Shown here piece by piece: positions 1-6,240 of a stretch of DNA of 7,702 nucleotides. The notes under the pieces are model-generated. The model ran no database searches. It worked only from the letters and a program-made list of their open reading frames with translations, and was not told the origin of the DNA. The DNA comes from Candidatus Saccharimonadota bacterium (GTDB lineage: Bacteria > Patescibacteriota > Saccharimonadia > Saccharimonadales > Saccharimonadaceae), in contig WRLZ01000031.1 of the NCBI GenBank assembly GCA_009777365.1, positions 1-7,702 of the forward strand, given 5' to 3'. Both the position numbers and the translations under genes were made by a program. The stretch's first letter is position 1. Every line of letters starts with the position of its first letter.

Positions 1-3000
1 CAAGCTCAATGCTGCATTAGCCTTACTCTGAGACTGTGCACCCGTCAAGCTTTGTGCAATATTAAACCATGTTGTCGACAAGGTATTAGTAAAGTCCTGC
101 CTTTGGGCAACCGAACCCAACATACTACTGAGCGCCTTCGTTGCATCGCTGTCGCCCATAAACTTCGCCTGCTGCTCCGCACTGAGCTTATTCGACATAA
201 ACGCCGCTAGTCCTAGACTTCCGCTAGCAGTGCTATTGCTTGCAGCCACACTAGCCAACGACCTGTAACTGTTGGCGCCAGTCCTTCCGTTATCAGTACC
301 ATAGTATTTATTAAACACAGAAGCCAACTCGTTCTTCCCTATCTCCTTGTTTCCTAGAACACTAAGAAGAGAATTTCTCGTAGTGGTATTTATATCTCCA
401 GCCCCCATTTCCCTACTTAGGTTCTGCAAGAAAACATCTCCCTGTCCTGAGCCCTGCATAGCTTCGCCCAAAGCCTCCAATGCCAACGAATCGCCCGCCT
501 GTGCCGCGGCATACGCACTCGCAAAACTATCTTCAAGATGAGTTCTACGAGTAGCAGGGTTTATATCGTTAAGGTCGGCACGTTTCAAGAATGCATTATT
601 CATAGCAACTCTACCCTTAAGATCAGAAGCATATTGCTTATCCTGCTCACCCACAGCACGCGCCTGCATCCTTGCAAACTCATTCTGCATTGCCGGAGTA
701 ATAGTCCCAGTCATTCGATTATGCCCGCCAGCCAGTGCCTGCGTCCTCGCGCTTGCGTTAGAGTTTAGTGTCGCCTGTTGCCTCAACGCCGCATCAGAAA
801 CACTCTGCCCAAATTTCTGTTCGGCCAACCTGTCTTTCGCCGCTGTACTGGCTGCATTCGTATCTAGTATATGTTTTTGCTCATTCAGCGCCACCGTTCG
901 GCCCAACCCAGCCCCCGTATCAAACTCATGCTGTTGCTGATTTAATTCCATCTCTCTATTTAGCCCCGCTCCAGCCATATAATTATTCTGTATATCCCTG
1001 AGCGCCTTCTCATGCGCTATACCTCTTGCGCTACCTTCCTGCCCAAGCTGCTTCGTCAACGCTCGTCTCTGGCTCCACTGAGCTATACGGCTATTCTGCC
1101 TCCGAAGTTGCGCTTTCTGTGCGGCATCGGCTTGTGCCGCCTGCCCGACCGCAGACCCTGCGAACTTGTTGCTACCCCAAGCGCGAATCCCAGTCATCGC
1201 CCCCGTAATCTTACCACCCAAGCTACCAAGTCCATTTAGAGACATCTTAGTCAGCGAAACAACCGCAAAGAACGGTACCACAGTCAGAGCCAAACTCACG
1301 ATTATCGTCATCGCTCCAGGAGTTCCCGAAATTACTGTCGGATCAGAAGCGTTAGTAGCACCTAGCAACATCGCGCTAGCACTTGGACCCGGATCAACAA
1401 CAAATCCTGCATTCCACACAATAACACTTGCCAACTTCCCCGCTCCCATGAGTAACCCGCATATAGGATATATGACCAACATGACCTTCAACATACTCCA
1501 CCATTTTCTAAACAGTCCTTCTGTAGACGGCAGAAGCAAACAAACAAAGGCCAGAGGAGCTAGTGCAATCAACAATAATATCGCCACTCGACGAATTACC
1601 AATATCCCCCAGAATAGCAAAAACGCAAAAGCCGCGGTTACGATAAGCATTATCACCCCACCAATGCTAAACCACATAAACGCGACCGCTCCTACTGCTA
1701 CTATAGCCAATATAGTGAAACTCCAGTTCATCGTATTAGCTACAATAGCCTCTGCTCCACCGCCTTCAGGCACTATATAGCCCATCATACCATTGAGAAG
1801 TCTGTATGATTGATGTCCTACGATATTCGAAACATCCACTGCAATTTGTGCGATATAAAACGACAGGTTAGCCAAAATCGCCACAATTATCAACCTTGGC
1901 AACATCCTCTTTATATTGTAATTGGAAAGACCGTACCCTGTAAGTTGTGAAATTATCGCAATCATCATGAGTATTATAAACACAATATTAGCCATGTTGC
2001 GAAAAGTCGCAATTACTGATGTTCCACCACCCAATTCATTATTGTTCAATGTGCTTACATCACTCTCCTGCACCTGCAATTCCCCCTCTATCCATGCATA
2101 CGCCGCATCCGCCGCCCCGCTCGCCATCTCAAACAATGGACAAAGCCCCCAAGAAAACGCCCCAACATTACACCTTGCCCATCCTTCATCAGCCATATCT
2201 ACGTCGACATTATCCGGCCTTCCCGTATCAGGACTAACAGTCCCACTTTCCTCGTCTACTGGATCTATCTCTGGCCTAACACTTCCCGTTGGTATATTCG
2301 CAGGCATAGCTTCTCTAAGAGAATTCATATCCCCAGTTATGAAGCTGACCGTCGTCCTTGCTAGATTTGTCCTGCTCACGCCAGCTCCTAGATTGTTTAT
2401 AAACTCCTGCGCCGCGTTAAAAGTCACCTCAGTACATGTCTGTATAGCATAACTGTTTCTAAAATTATTTTGATAATCACACCTATACCCGCGATTATTG
2501 CCCCTGTCCAACGCAAAAGCTCTTAACCCATCAAAACCGTTATTTATCATGAAAAAGTCAAAAGAAGCAGTTGTCCTATTGTTTTCATCTACAATCCCAG
2601 TATCATCCAGTTCATTACCCTCGTCAATAAGAGCTCTCACCTCCTCAAATGTAAAGCTCTGCTGAAGAGCCGCCAAAAACTGAAAGTCGTTGGCCGCAAA
2701 AACACCCGTCACCTCTTTGAATGCCCTAAGTTCCCCGTGCACACCCGCAAGCCCAAACCATTCTGAAATCCAACCATCTTGTTCATATCGTCCAGCATTA
2801 AAATTTGGGTTATAAGACGTCACAAGCCTCGGCTCACCACTACCTCTCACATAAAACGCAGCTTGCAAAAACTCACAATCAGCGCCCAACTCTGTATACT
2901 GCCACCCACCTGGCGCACAGAAATACCTAACCGTACCCTCCGAGTTATTATACTGAGCTACCGTCAGATTAAAGGCAAACTGGTGGATATTCCCACTCAT

Positions 3001-3414
3001 AGATTGACCGTTTGGAGCCACAAAGCTTACATTCTCAAGATTGTTTGGCGTAGAAATATTGTTAAACGTGAGTAGCCTATTATTCAAAGTAATTTCCATC
3101 CATAAGCCAAACTGGTAGCAGTTCCCATCATAGTTTCCAATAGGTGGGTCAAACAACGCCGAACCGTTAGATAAAAATACCCCCAGTTGTTCGTTAAAAT
3201 CATATCTCCTTACCTGAAAATTACCAGTACAAACCCCTAAAAACTGTCTAGGATTCACTATCTCTATCAATATGCCATCGCTATGATAAAGCCATTGCCC
3301 CTTCTGAACAGCACTCGCATCCTCAGAACTAGAAACCCGCAACCCAACCCCTATAGTAATCGCTATGACAGCCACTACCCCGAACAGAAACTTCCGTATT
3401 TTACCCTTGTCCAT
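1..3414 (-). CDS. VirB6/TrbL-like type IV secretion polytopic membrane protein (partial, C-terminus off the window)
   Basis: Translating the minus strand from the ATG at 3414 gives 1138 codons without a stop, so the gene continues past base 1. Residues 8-23 form a hydrophobic signal or anchor. Residues about 24-460 form an extracytoplasmic-looking domain with scattered cysteines (62, 99, 166, 180, 312, 327, 415, 425). It ends in an acidic, Pro-rich linker near 380-410 and a C-x9-C motif followed by P. Residues about 465-720 are strongly hydrophobic with roughly six to eight helices, including FRNMANIVFIILMM, the NYNIKRMLPRLIIVAILANL stretch and ALAPLAFVCLLLP. That pattern is what I know from VirB6/TrbL-like channel proteins of CPR genomes. 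Residues 721-1138 are hydrophilic, Ala/Gln-rich and probably helical. The family forms the inner-membrane channel of type IV secretion systems. No other secretion gene is visible, so the system is inferred. Family call good, exact role unproven. Confidence 0.8.
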   Translation of the reverse strand, partial: MDKGKIRKFLFGVVAVIAITIGVGLRVSSSEDASAVQKGQWLYHSDGILIEIVNPRQFLGVCTGNFQVRRYDFNEQLGVFLSNGSALFDPPIGNYDGNCYQFGLWMEITLNNRLLTFNNISTPNNLENVSFVAPNGQSMSGNIHQFAFNLTVAQYNNSEGTVRYFCAPGGWQYTELGADCEFLQAAFYVRGSGEPRLVTSYNPNFNAGRYEQDGWISEWFGLAGVHGELRAFKEVTGVFAANDFQFLAALQQSFTFEEVRALIDEGNELDDTGIVDENNRTTASFDFFMINNGFDGLRAFALDRGNNRGYRCDYQNNFRNSYAIQTCTEVTFNAAQEFINNLGAGVSRTNLARTTVSFITGDMNSLREAMPANIPTGSVRPEIDPVDEESGTVSPDTGRPDNVDVDMADEGWARCNVGAFSWGLCPLFEMASGAADAAYAWIEGELQVQESDVSTLNNNELGGGTSVIATFRNMANIVFIILMMIAIISQLTGYGLSNYNIKRMLPRLIIVAILANLSFYIAQIAVDVSNIVGHQSYRLLNGMMGYIVPEGGGAEAIVANTMNWSFTILAIVAVGAVAFMWFSIGGVIMLIVTAAFAFLLFWGILVIRRVAILLLIALAPLAFVCLLLPSTEGLFRKWWSMLKVMLVIYPICGLLMGAGKLASVIVWNAGFVVDPGPSASAMLLGATNASDPTVISGTPGAMTIIVSLALTVVPFFAVVSLTKMSLNGLGSLGGKITGAMTGIRAWGSNKFAGSAVGQAAQADAAQKAQLRRQNSRIAQWSQRRALTKQLGQEGSARGIAHEKALRDIQNNYMAGAGLNREMELNQQQHEFDTGAGLGRTVALNEQKHILDTNAASTAAKDRLAEQKFGQSVSDAALRQQATLNSNASARTQALAGGHNRMTGTITPAMQNEFARMQARAVGEQDKQYASDLKGRVAMNNAFLKRADLNDINPATRRTHLEDSFASAYAAAQAGDSLALEALGEAMQGSGQGDVFLQNLSREMGAGDINTTTRNSLLSVLGNKEIGKNELASVFNKYYGTDNGRTGANSYRSLASVAASNSTASGSLGLAAFMSNKLSAEQQAKFMGDSDATKALSSMLGSVAQRQDFTNTLSTTWFNIAQSLTGAQSQSKANAALSL
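802..972 (-). repeat. Three tandem 19-residue repeats in the VirB6-like protein tail
   Basis: Residues 815-833 (GAGLNREMELNQQQHEFDT) and 834-852 (GAGLGRTVALNEQKHILDT) align without gaps. They share GAGL, R, a central L-N-x-Q, H and a final D-T. Residues 853-871 (NAASTAAKDRLAEQKFGQS) keep the length and the L-x-E/N-Q-K core but have drifted. The repeats lie in the Ala/Gln-rich tail beyond the membrane core and would form amphipathic, coiled-coil-like helix. The DNA of the units is not closely conserved, so the duplication is old. The first two units are clear; the third is a weaker match. Confidence 0.6.
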
Positions 3415-3432
3415 ACCCCTAATATACACCAA
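3412..3432 (-). repeat. 21-bp direct repeat A, copy 1 (promoter -10 and start codon of the VirB6-like gene)
   Basis: These 21 bases are identical to 4952-4972, in the same orientation. On the minus strand the unit contains the -10 element TATATT, AGGGGT and the ATG that starts the VirB6-like gene. Weaker similarity continues into the coding sequence: 3402-3407 equals 4942-4947 at the same offset, so 27 of 31 bases match overall. On the other side, an AT-rich tract ending in aaaaaatcaagcg loosely resembles repeat B, which directly abuts copy 2. Confidence 0.85.
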
Positions 3433-3449
3433 CAAATATAAAAAATCAA
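3421..3449 (-). promoter_or_regulatory. Probable promoter of the VirB6-like gene
   Basis: On the minus strand, TTGATT (3449-3444) and TATATT (3426-3421) are separated by exactly 17 bases, a standard sigma-70-type layout. The -10 ends only six bases before the ATG at 3414, so transcription would start at or next to the start codon and the mRNA would be leaderless or nearly so. The AGGGG between -10 and ATG is too close to the ATG to be a normal ribosome binding site. Inferred from sequence only. Confidence 0.6.
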
Positions 3450-3458
3450 GCGCCGCTA

Positions 3459-3487
3459 TTCATTTTCGCCAAAACTTATGATACAAT
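3459..3487 (+). promoter_or_regulatory. Probable promoter of the 54-residue membrane protein gene
   Basis: TGATACAAT at 3479-3487 is an extended -10 (TG-n-TACAAT). A weak -35, TTCATT at 3459-3464, lies 17 bases upstream. Transcription would begin near 3494, leaving a leader of about 30 bases that carries the Shine-Dalgarno sequence at 3510-3515. The promoter is back to back with that of the VirB6-like gene, so the two genes are divergent and could share regulation. The stretch TTTTGGCGAA (minus strand, 3474-3465) in the -35 region resembles the TTTTGGTGAAT arm in the ATPase leader; this could be chance. Confidence 0.5.
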
Positions 3488-3509
3488 TACCTTACAACAA
3501 ACCAACTAT

Positions 3510-3515
3510 GGAGGT
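3510..3515 (+). promoter_or_regulatory. Strong ribosome binding site for the 54-residue gene
   Basis: GGAGGT lies nine bases before the ATG at 3525. It is a near-perfect Shine-Dalgarno sequence and the main argument that the short downstream frame is a real gene. Confidence 0.75.
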
Positions 3516-3524
3516 AAAAGTATA

Positions 3525-3689
3525 ATGCCGAACAGAACCAAGAAACTCATAATTATAATAGCGATTATTGCTATCATAATTGCAGTGGCAGTAAGCATAG
3601 TCCTTTCCCTTTCTGAAAACCAAAACCCTATGGACCCCGCTAGACACGGCTCACCTCCCCGCAGACCCCAGGTCCAGACAACAGACTAA
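3525..3689 (+). CDS. Small single-helix membrane protein, 54 residues, unknown function
   Basis: ATG to TAA encodes 54 residues. A short basic start (MPNRTKK) is followed by an Ile/Ala/Val-rich segment at residues 8-28, enough for one transmembrane helix. A polar tail follows with many prolines and several arginines (DPARHGSPPRRPQ). By the positive-inside tendency the N-terminus would be cytoplasmic, though the tail is also basic, so topology is uncertain. Support for expression is a GGAGGT ribosome site at good spacing and an extended -10 promoter. It is the only gene on the plus strand, divergent from the VirB6-like gene and convergent with the ATPase gene. I recognise no family. It could be a secretion accessory peptide, a small regulator of the neighbouring membrane protein, or a hydrophobic toxin-like peptide; none is shown by the sequence. 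Confidence 0.65.
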   Translation: MPNRTKKLIIIIAIIAIIIAVAVSIVLSLSENQNPMDPARHGSPPRRPQVQTTD

Positions 3690-3723
3690 CCCCCCCACTC
3701 TCCCCGCTCTTAATTTCACGCTC

Positions 3724-3752
3724 AAAAATCAAAAACGCAAGCGTCTAGCGCA
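3724..3752 (-). terminator. 29-bp direct repeat B, copy 1: terminator-like hairpin overlapping the ATPase stop codon
   Basis: These 29 bases are identical to 4973-5001 in the same orientation. Read on the minus strand, an AGACG-CUUG-CGUUU hairpin (core inverted repeat ACGC-AA-GCGT at 3735-3744) is followed by T5, GA and T5, as in a weak Rho-independent terminator. The TAG stop of the ATPase gene (3747-3745) lies inside the repeat, so the last coding bases and the terminator are one unit. The stem is short, so termination strength is uncertain. No T-run exists in the plus direction, so it should not stop the small convergent gene. Confidence 0.6.
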
Positions 3753-4881
3753 CAAACCCCACAAAATTACTCTTATTGATAATCTCTAGCGGCTCTGATC
3801 TATAGTTCTCCACGAAACTATATGCAGAGGCCGAGGCTTTATCTTTATTCCATTTGAACTCAAACGGCGATAGCCGCCCATCATGTTCTTCCACCAAATC
3901 AATCTCCCCCTTACTCTTCATCCGCCAAAAATATAAATTTTTATACAAATCATTTGCCTGATTATATTTCATCCGCTCCGCAAGCATTAAGTTCTCCCAA
4001 AGCCCGCCAACATCCCTCCCAACCAAAGCCCCACTAAAATTATCCGTAAGCGCCGATATCACGCCATTATCATAAAAATAAATCTTCCTGCCTTCCTTTA
4101 TCTCTTCTCGCATATTATTCGAATACGATCGCATCCTATAAATTATAAACGCCTGCTCAAGAAGCCTTATATAACTCGCAACAGTGTTTTTATCCACACC
4201 GACCAACCCCGCAAGCTCGCTAAACGATACCTCATTCCCCACCTGATAAGCCAAAGCCCTCAATATATTCGTCAAAACATCCGGATTTTTAATATTACCA
4301 AACTTTAGCACATCTCTATATAGATAGCTCGTCGTCAGAGATTTCAGCTTATCTCTCATATCCTCAACTGAACTCGCATTCACAATCTCAGGATAATTCC
4401 CATATATCAACCGAATCTCCAAATCCTCAAACAGCTTACGATTACCTGAAACCTTGGCAATCTCATTAAAACTTATTGGATACAAGAAAAAAGCATAATG
4501 CCTCCCTGTAAGCGGCTCATTTATCTTATTGGCCAAATCAAAGCTTGATGACCCAGTAGCAATGATATTGACTTCCGGATACGCGTCCACGAATATCTTC
4601 AACGCCCGTCCAATATTCAAAACTGTCTGCGCCTCATCAAGTACAATCACCTTACTATCGCCAAAAAACGCCTTCATCATAGAAGCACTCTGGGACGATA
4701 ACGCATCCCGAACCGTAATGTCTTCGCAGTTAAAGAACCCCTTGTCGTCACCATATTTCTGCAAAATCTTCCGCGCTAAAGTTGTCTTGCCCACCTGTCT
4801 CGCCCCATAGATAACGATGATTTTTCCTCTCTCAAAAAGCCTTTTCTCGATTTTTGCTTCCAGATCTCTTTCGTACTCCAT
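3745..4881 (-). CDS. AAA_14/DUF4143-family ATPase
   Basis: The 378-residue protein has the two-part architecture of the AAA_14 plus DUF4143 family. The N-terminal P-loop ATPase shows Walker A GARQVGKTT at residues 26-34, Walker B VIVLDEAQ at 78-85 and a sensor-like IIATGSSS shortly after. The C-terminal part starts around YLYRDVLKFGNI. It includes a winged-helix-like segment (FSELAGLVGVDKNTVASYIRLL), and near the end GEIDLVEE followed by PFEFKW, which fits a PD-(D/E)xK nuclease-type core. Length is normal and the gene looks intact. The start has AAGGAG five bases upstream. The family is widespread, often sporadic and laterally moved, and its cellular role is unresolved. The gene is visibly more AT-rich than lepA and is bracketed by direct repeats, suggesting acquisition. 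It has its own promoter and a structured leader. Confidence 0.92.
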   Translation of the reverse strand: MEYERDLEAKIEKRLFERGKIIVIYGARQVGKTTLARKILQKYGDDKGFFNCEDITVRDALSSQSASMMKAFFGDSKVIVLDEAQTVLNIGRALKIFVDAYPEVNIIATGSSSFDLANKINEPLTGRHYAFFLYPISFNEIAKVSGNRKLFEDLEIRLIYGNYPEIVNASSVEDMRDKLKSLTTSYLYRDVLKFGNIKNPDVLTNILRALAYQVGNEVSFSELAGLVGVDKNTVASYIRLLEQAFIIYRMRSYSNNMREEIKEGRKIYFYDNGVISALTDNFSGALVGRDVGGLWENLMLAERMKYNQANDLYKNLYFWRMKSKGEIDLVEEHDGRLSPFEFKWNKDKASASAYSFVENYRSEPLEIINKSNFVGFVR

Positions 4882-4886
4882 CTCAT

Positions 4887-4892
4887 CTCCTT
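4887..4892 (-). promoter_or_regulatory. Ribosome binding site of the ATPase gene
   Basis: AAGGAG on the minus strand sits five bases before the ATG at 4881. The same GGAGATGAGATG string precedes the ATG of the lepA C-terminal gene. An out-of-frame ATG inside it (4886-4884) is not the start. Confidence 0.7.
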
Positions 4893-4898
4893 ATCCAA

Positions 4899-4941
4899 AT
4901 TCACCAAAAACCCGTCCTTTTGGTGAATCAATTCACCAAAA
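4899..4941 (-). promoter_or_regulatory. Three-arm palindromic leader element of the ATPase gene (operator or switching hairpin)
   Basis: On the minus strand, arm 1 TTTTGGTGAAT (4941-4931), two centre bases TG, and arm 2 ATTCACCAAAA (4928-4918) form a perfect 24-bp palindrome. After GGACGGG, arm 3 TTTTTGGTGAAT (4910-4899) repeats arm 1. As DNA this could be a dimer-binding operator with an extra half-site. As RNA, arm 2 can pair with arm 1 or with arm 3 but not both, and arm 3 ends six bases before the ribosome binding site. It lies between the predicted transcription start and the gene. A further TTTTGGTG occurs in the promoter spacer just before the -10. Mechanism is inference; the arms are seen directly. 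Confidence 0.65.
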
Positions 4942-4951
4942 TACCCTGCCT

Positions 4952-4972
4952 CATACCCCTAATATACACCAA
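4952..4972 (-). repeat. 21-bp direct repeat A, copy 2
   Basis: Identical to 3412-3432. Here it supplies the -10 for the ATPase gene, but its ATG (4954-4952) opens only an eight-codon frame, MRQGILVN, that ends in the centre of the leader palindrome. That ATG has no normal Shine-Dalgarno spacing. It looks like a relic or duplicate of the VirB6-like gene start rather than a used start. Repeat B copy 2 directly abuts it, forming one 50-base block. Confidence 0.85.
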
Positions 4973-4989
4973 AAAAATCAAAAACGCAA
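4961..4989 (-). promoter_or_regulatory. Possible promoter of the ATPase gene
   Basis: TATATT (4966-4961) is preceded at 17 bases by TTGCGT (4989-4984), a partial -35. The -35 lies inside the terminator-like stem after lepA, so the end of one transcript and the start of the next overlap. Start of transcription is predicted near 4954, giving a leader of roughly 70 bases that contains the three-arm element. The -35 is poorer than that of the VirB6-like promoter, which shares the same -10 unit. Confidence 0.45.
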
Positions 4990-5001
4990 GCGTCTAGCGC
5001 A
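4973..5001 (-). terminator. 29-bp direct repeat B, copy 2: terminator-like hairpin after the lepA operon
   Basis: Identical to 3724-3752. It begins seven bases after the lepA C-terminal stop. On the minus strand it gives the short ACGC-AA-GCGT hairpin (4984-4993) followed by T5, GA and T7. It is the natural end of the five-gene operon and runs straight into repeat A. The stem is short, so confidence in strong termination is moderate. Confidence 0.6.
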
Positions 5002-5008
5002 AAATAGG

Positions 5009-5974
5009 CTAATCCCTCTTCAGCATCACCATAAACGCCTCCGGCGGAATCTCAACCTTACCGAATTTCTTCATCCTCGCCTTGCCTTTTTTCTGTTTCT
5101 CGAGCTGCTTCTTTTTCCTCGTCACGTCTCCACCATAAAGCCCAACCGTAACATCTTTCCGAAACGCCGAAATATCCTCGCGCGCAATAAACCTCCCACC
5201 AATCGCCGCCTGAAGCGGAATCGCGAAACTCTGCCGCGGCACAACTTCCTTAAGCTTTTTCGTGATCTCCCGCCCCACTCTTTCCGCCTCCGTCCTATGC
5301 GCCACAAGCGACAAGCTCGGCACCATCTCTCCCGCCACATAAAAATCCACCCGCACCAAATCCTCCACCCTATAATCCGCCAAGTCATAATTGAACGACC
5401 CATACCCGCTCGTCGAGCTTTTAAGCTGATCATAAAAATCCGTCAAGAGGTTCGCCAAAGGCGCCTCGAACGAAATCAGCGATCGCCCTTCGATATAACT
5501 TAAGTTCGTCTGATGCCCGCGCTTCTCGTTTATCAGCCCCAACACCGCGCCCACATAATCCTTCGGCACAATAATCTCGCCCTTGATCCACGGCTCGGCA
5601 ATCGTCTCGATCTTCGCCGCATCCGGCAAATCACTCGCACTCTTCACGTCAAGCCGAGAGCCGTCCGTCAGCACCACCTTATAATCCGTACTCGGATTCG
5701 TCACCACTAGATCGAGATCATACTCCCGCTCCAGCCGCTCCTTTATAATATCCATATGCAGAAGCCCCAAGAACCCAATCCTCAGCCCAAACCCAAGTAC
5801 CGGCGAATTTTCCGGCTCAGTCGCAAGCGCCGAATCACTCATCGCCAATTTCTCCACCGCACCCTTCAGCGCATTATAATCCTCATTGCTCACCGGGAAA
5901 AACCCCGCATACACAAACGGCGTAACTTCCTTATACCCCGGCAACGGCTCAATAATCATTTTATTCTCACTCAT
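5009..5974 (-). CDS. lepA: Elongation factor 4 (LepA), separately encoded C-terminal half
   Basis: EF4 is a ribosome-binding translational GTPase related to EF-G. This 321-residue product covers domain III to the end. LPGYKEVTPFVYAG begins at residue 11, followed by GFGLRIGFLGLLHM (61-74) and LEREYDLDLVVTNP. Next come the domain-V-like KGEIIVPKDYVGAVLGLINEKRG and the EF4-specific C-terminal domain with VPRQSFAIPLQAAIGG, GGDVTRKKKQLEKQKKGKARMKK and PPEAF. It lacks the GTPase domain and domain II, which are encoded separately at 7270 and above. Residues 1-10 (MSENKMIIEP) look like a new N-terminus. The ATG follows the previous gene's TGA by one base and has GGGGAG at five bases, so it is set up for coupled translation. 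The two halves probably associate into one factor; loss of function is the alternative, but all C-terminal motifs are preserved. Confidence 0.95.
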   Translation of the reverse strand: MSENKMIIEPLPGYKEVTPFVYAGFFPVSNEDYNALKGAVEKLAMSDSALATEPENSPVLGFGLRIGFLGLLHMDIIKERLEREYDLDLVVTNPSTDYKVVLTDGSRLDVKSASDLPDAAKIETIAEPWIKGEIIVPKDYVGAVLGLINEKRGHQTNLSYIEGRSLISFEAPLANLLTDFYDQLKSSTSGYGSFNYDLADYRVEDLVRVDFYVAGEMVPSLSLVAHRTEAERVGREITKKLKEVVPRQSFAIPLQAAIGGRFIAREDISAFRKDVTVGLYGGDVTRKKKQLEKQKKGKARMKKFGKVEIPPEAFMVMLKRD

Positions 5975-5975
5975 C

Positions 5976-6239
5976 TCATCTCCCCAAATTTTCCGGTCTT
6001 AAATCACTGCTTATATATTGCCAAAAATTCGCCTGCCTTGGACACCTGACCGGCCCATTGACCGCCATGCTTTCATCATCCCCCGGGCAAAGCGACATTG
6101 CATGCACCGGGAAAAACTTCACAAACGACAAAGCCACCAAGACCAGTACAAAAACCACAACCGCCAACCTCCCGATAAACACATTCCTATTGTCTTTATC
6201 TCTCAATTTCTTTCTGATTTTTTCCATAATATTTTTCAT
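5976..6239 (-). CDS. Small single-helix membrane protein with two cysteines, 87 residues, unknown function
   Basis: The chosen start is the ATG at 6239, one base after the previous gene's TAG. A TTG start 15 bases upstream is possible but would sit inside the ribosome site GAGGTGGGG (6252-6244). The protein has a highly basic N-terminus (MEKIRKKLRDKDNRN) and one helix at about residues 20-42 (FIGRLAVVVFVLVLVALSFVKFF). A tail of about 43 residues follows, with cysteines in LCPGDDE and VRCPRQ. The basic start predicts the N-terminus inside and the tail outside, where the two cysteines could form a disulfide. I recognise no family. It is the last of three genes lying between the lepA halves and is tightly coupled to both neighbours, with a one-base gap on each side. 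Confidence 0.75.
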   Translation of the reverse strand: MKNIMEKIRKKLRDKDNRNVFIGRLAVVVFVLVLVALSFVKFFPVHAMSLCPGDDESMAVNGPVRCPRQANFWQYISSDLRPENLGR

Positions 6240-6240
6240 A

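Noticed and set aside
1166..2452. Long plus-strand open frames (204 and 176 codons) opposite the VirB6-like gene
   Set aside because: They lie fully antisense to a continuous 1138-codon frame with clear membrane-protein character, and their translations show no recognisable family.
4928..4954. Eight-codon frame MRQGILVN as a leader peptide
   Set aside because: It has no properly spaced ribosome site and no codon bias towards one amino acid, and is better explained as a by-product of the duplicated repeat A.
3412..5001. Repeats A and B as a CRISPR array or insertion-sequence ends
   Set aside because: Only two direct copies of each, with no regular spacing, no inverted termini and no transposase in the window.
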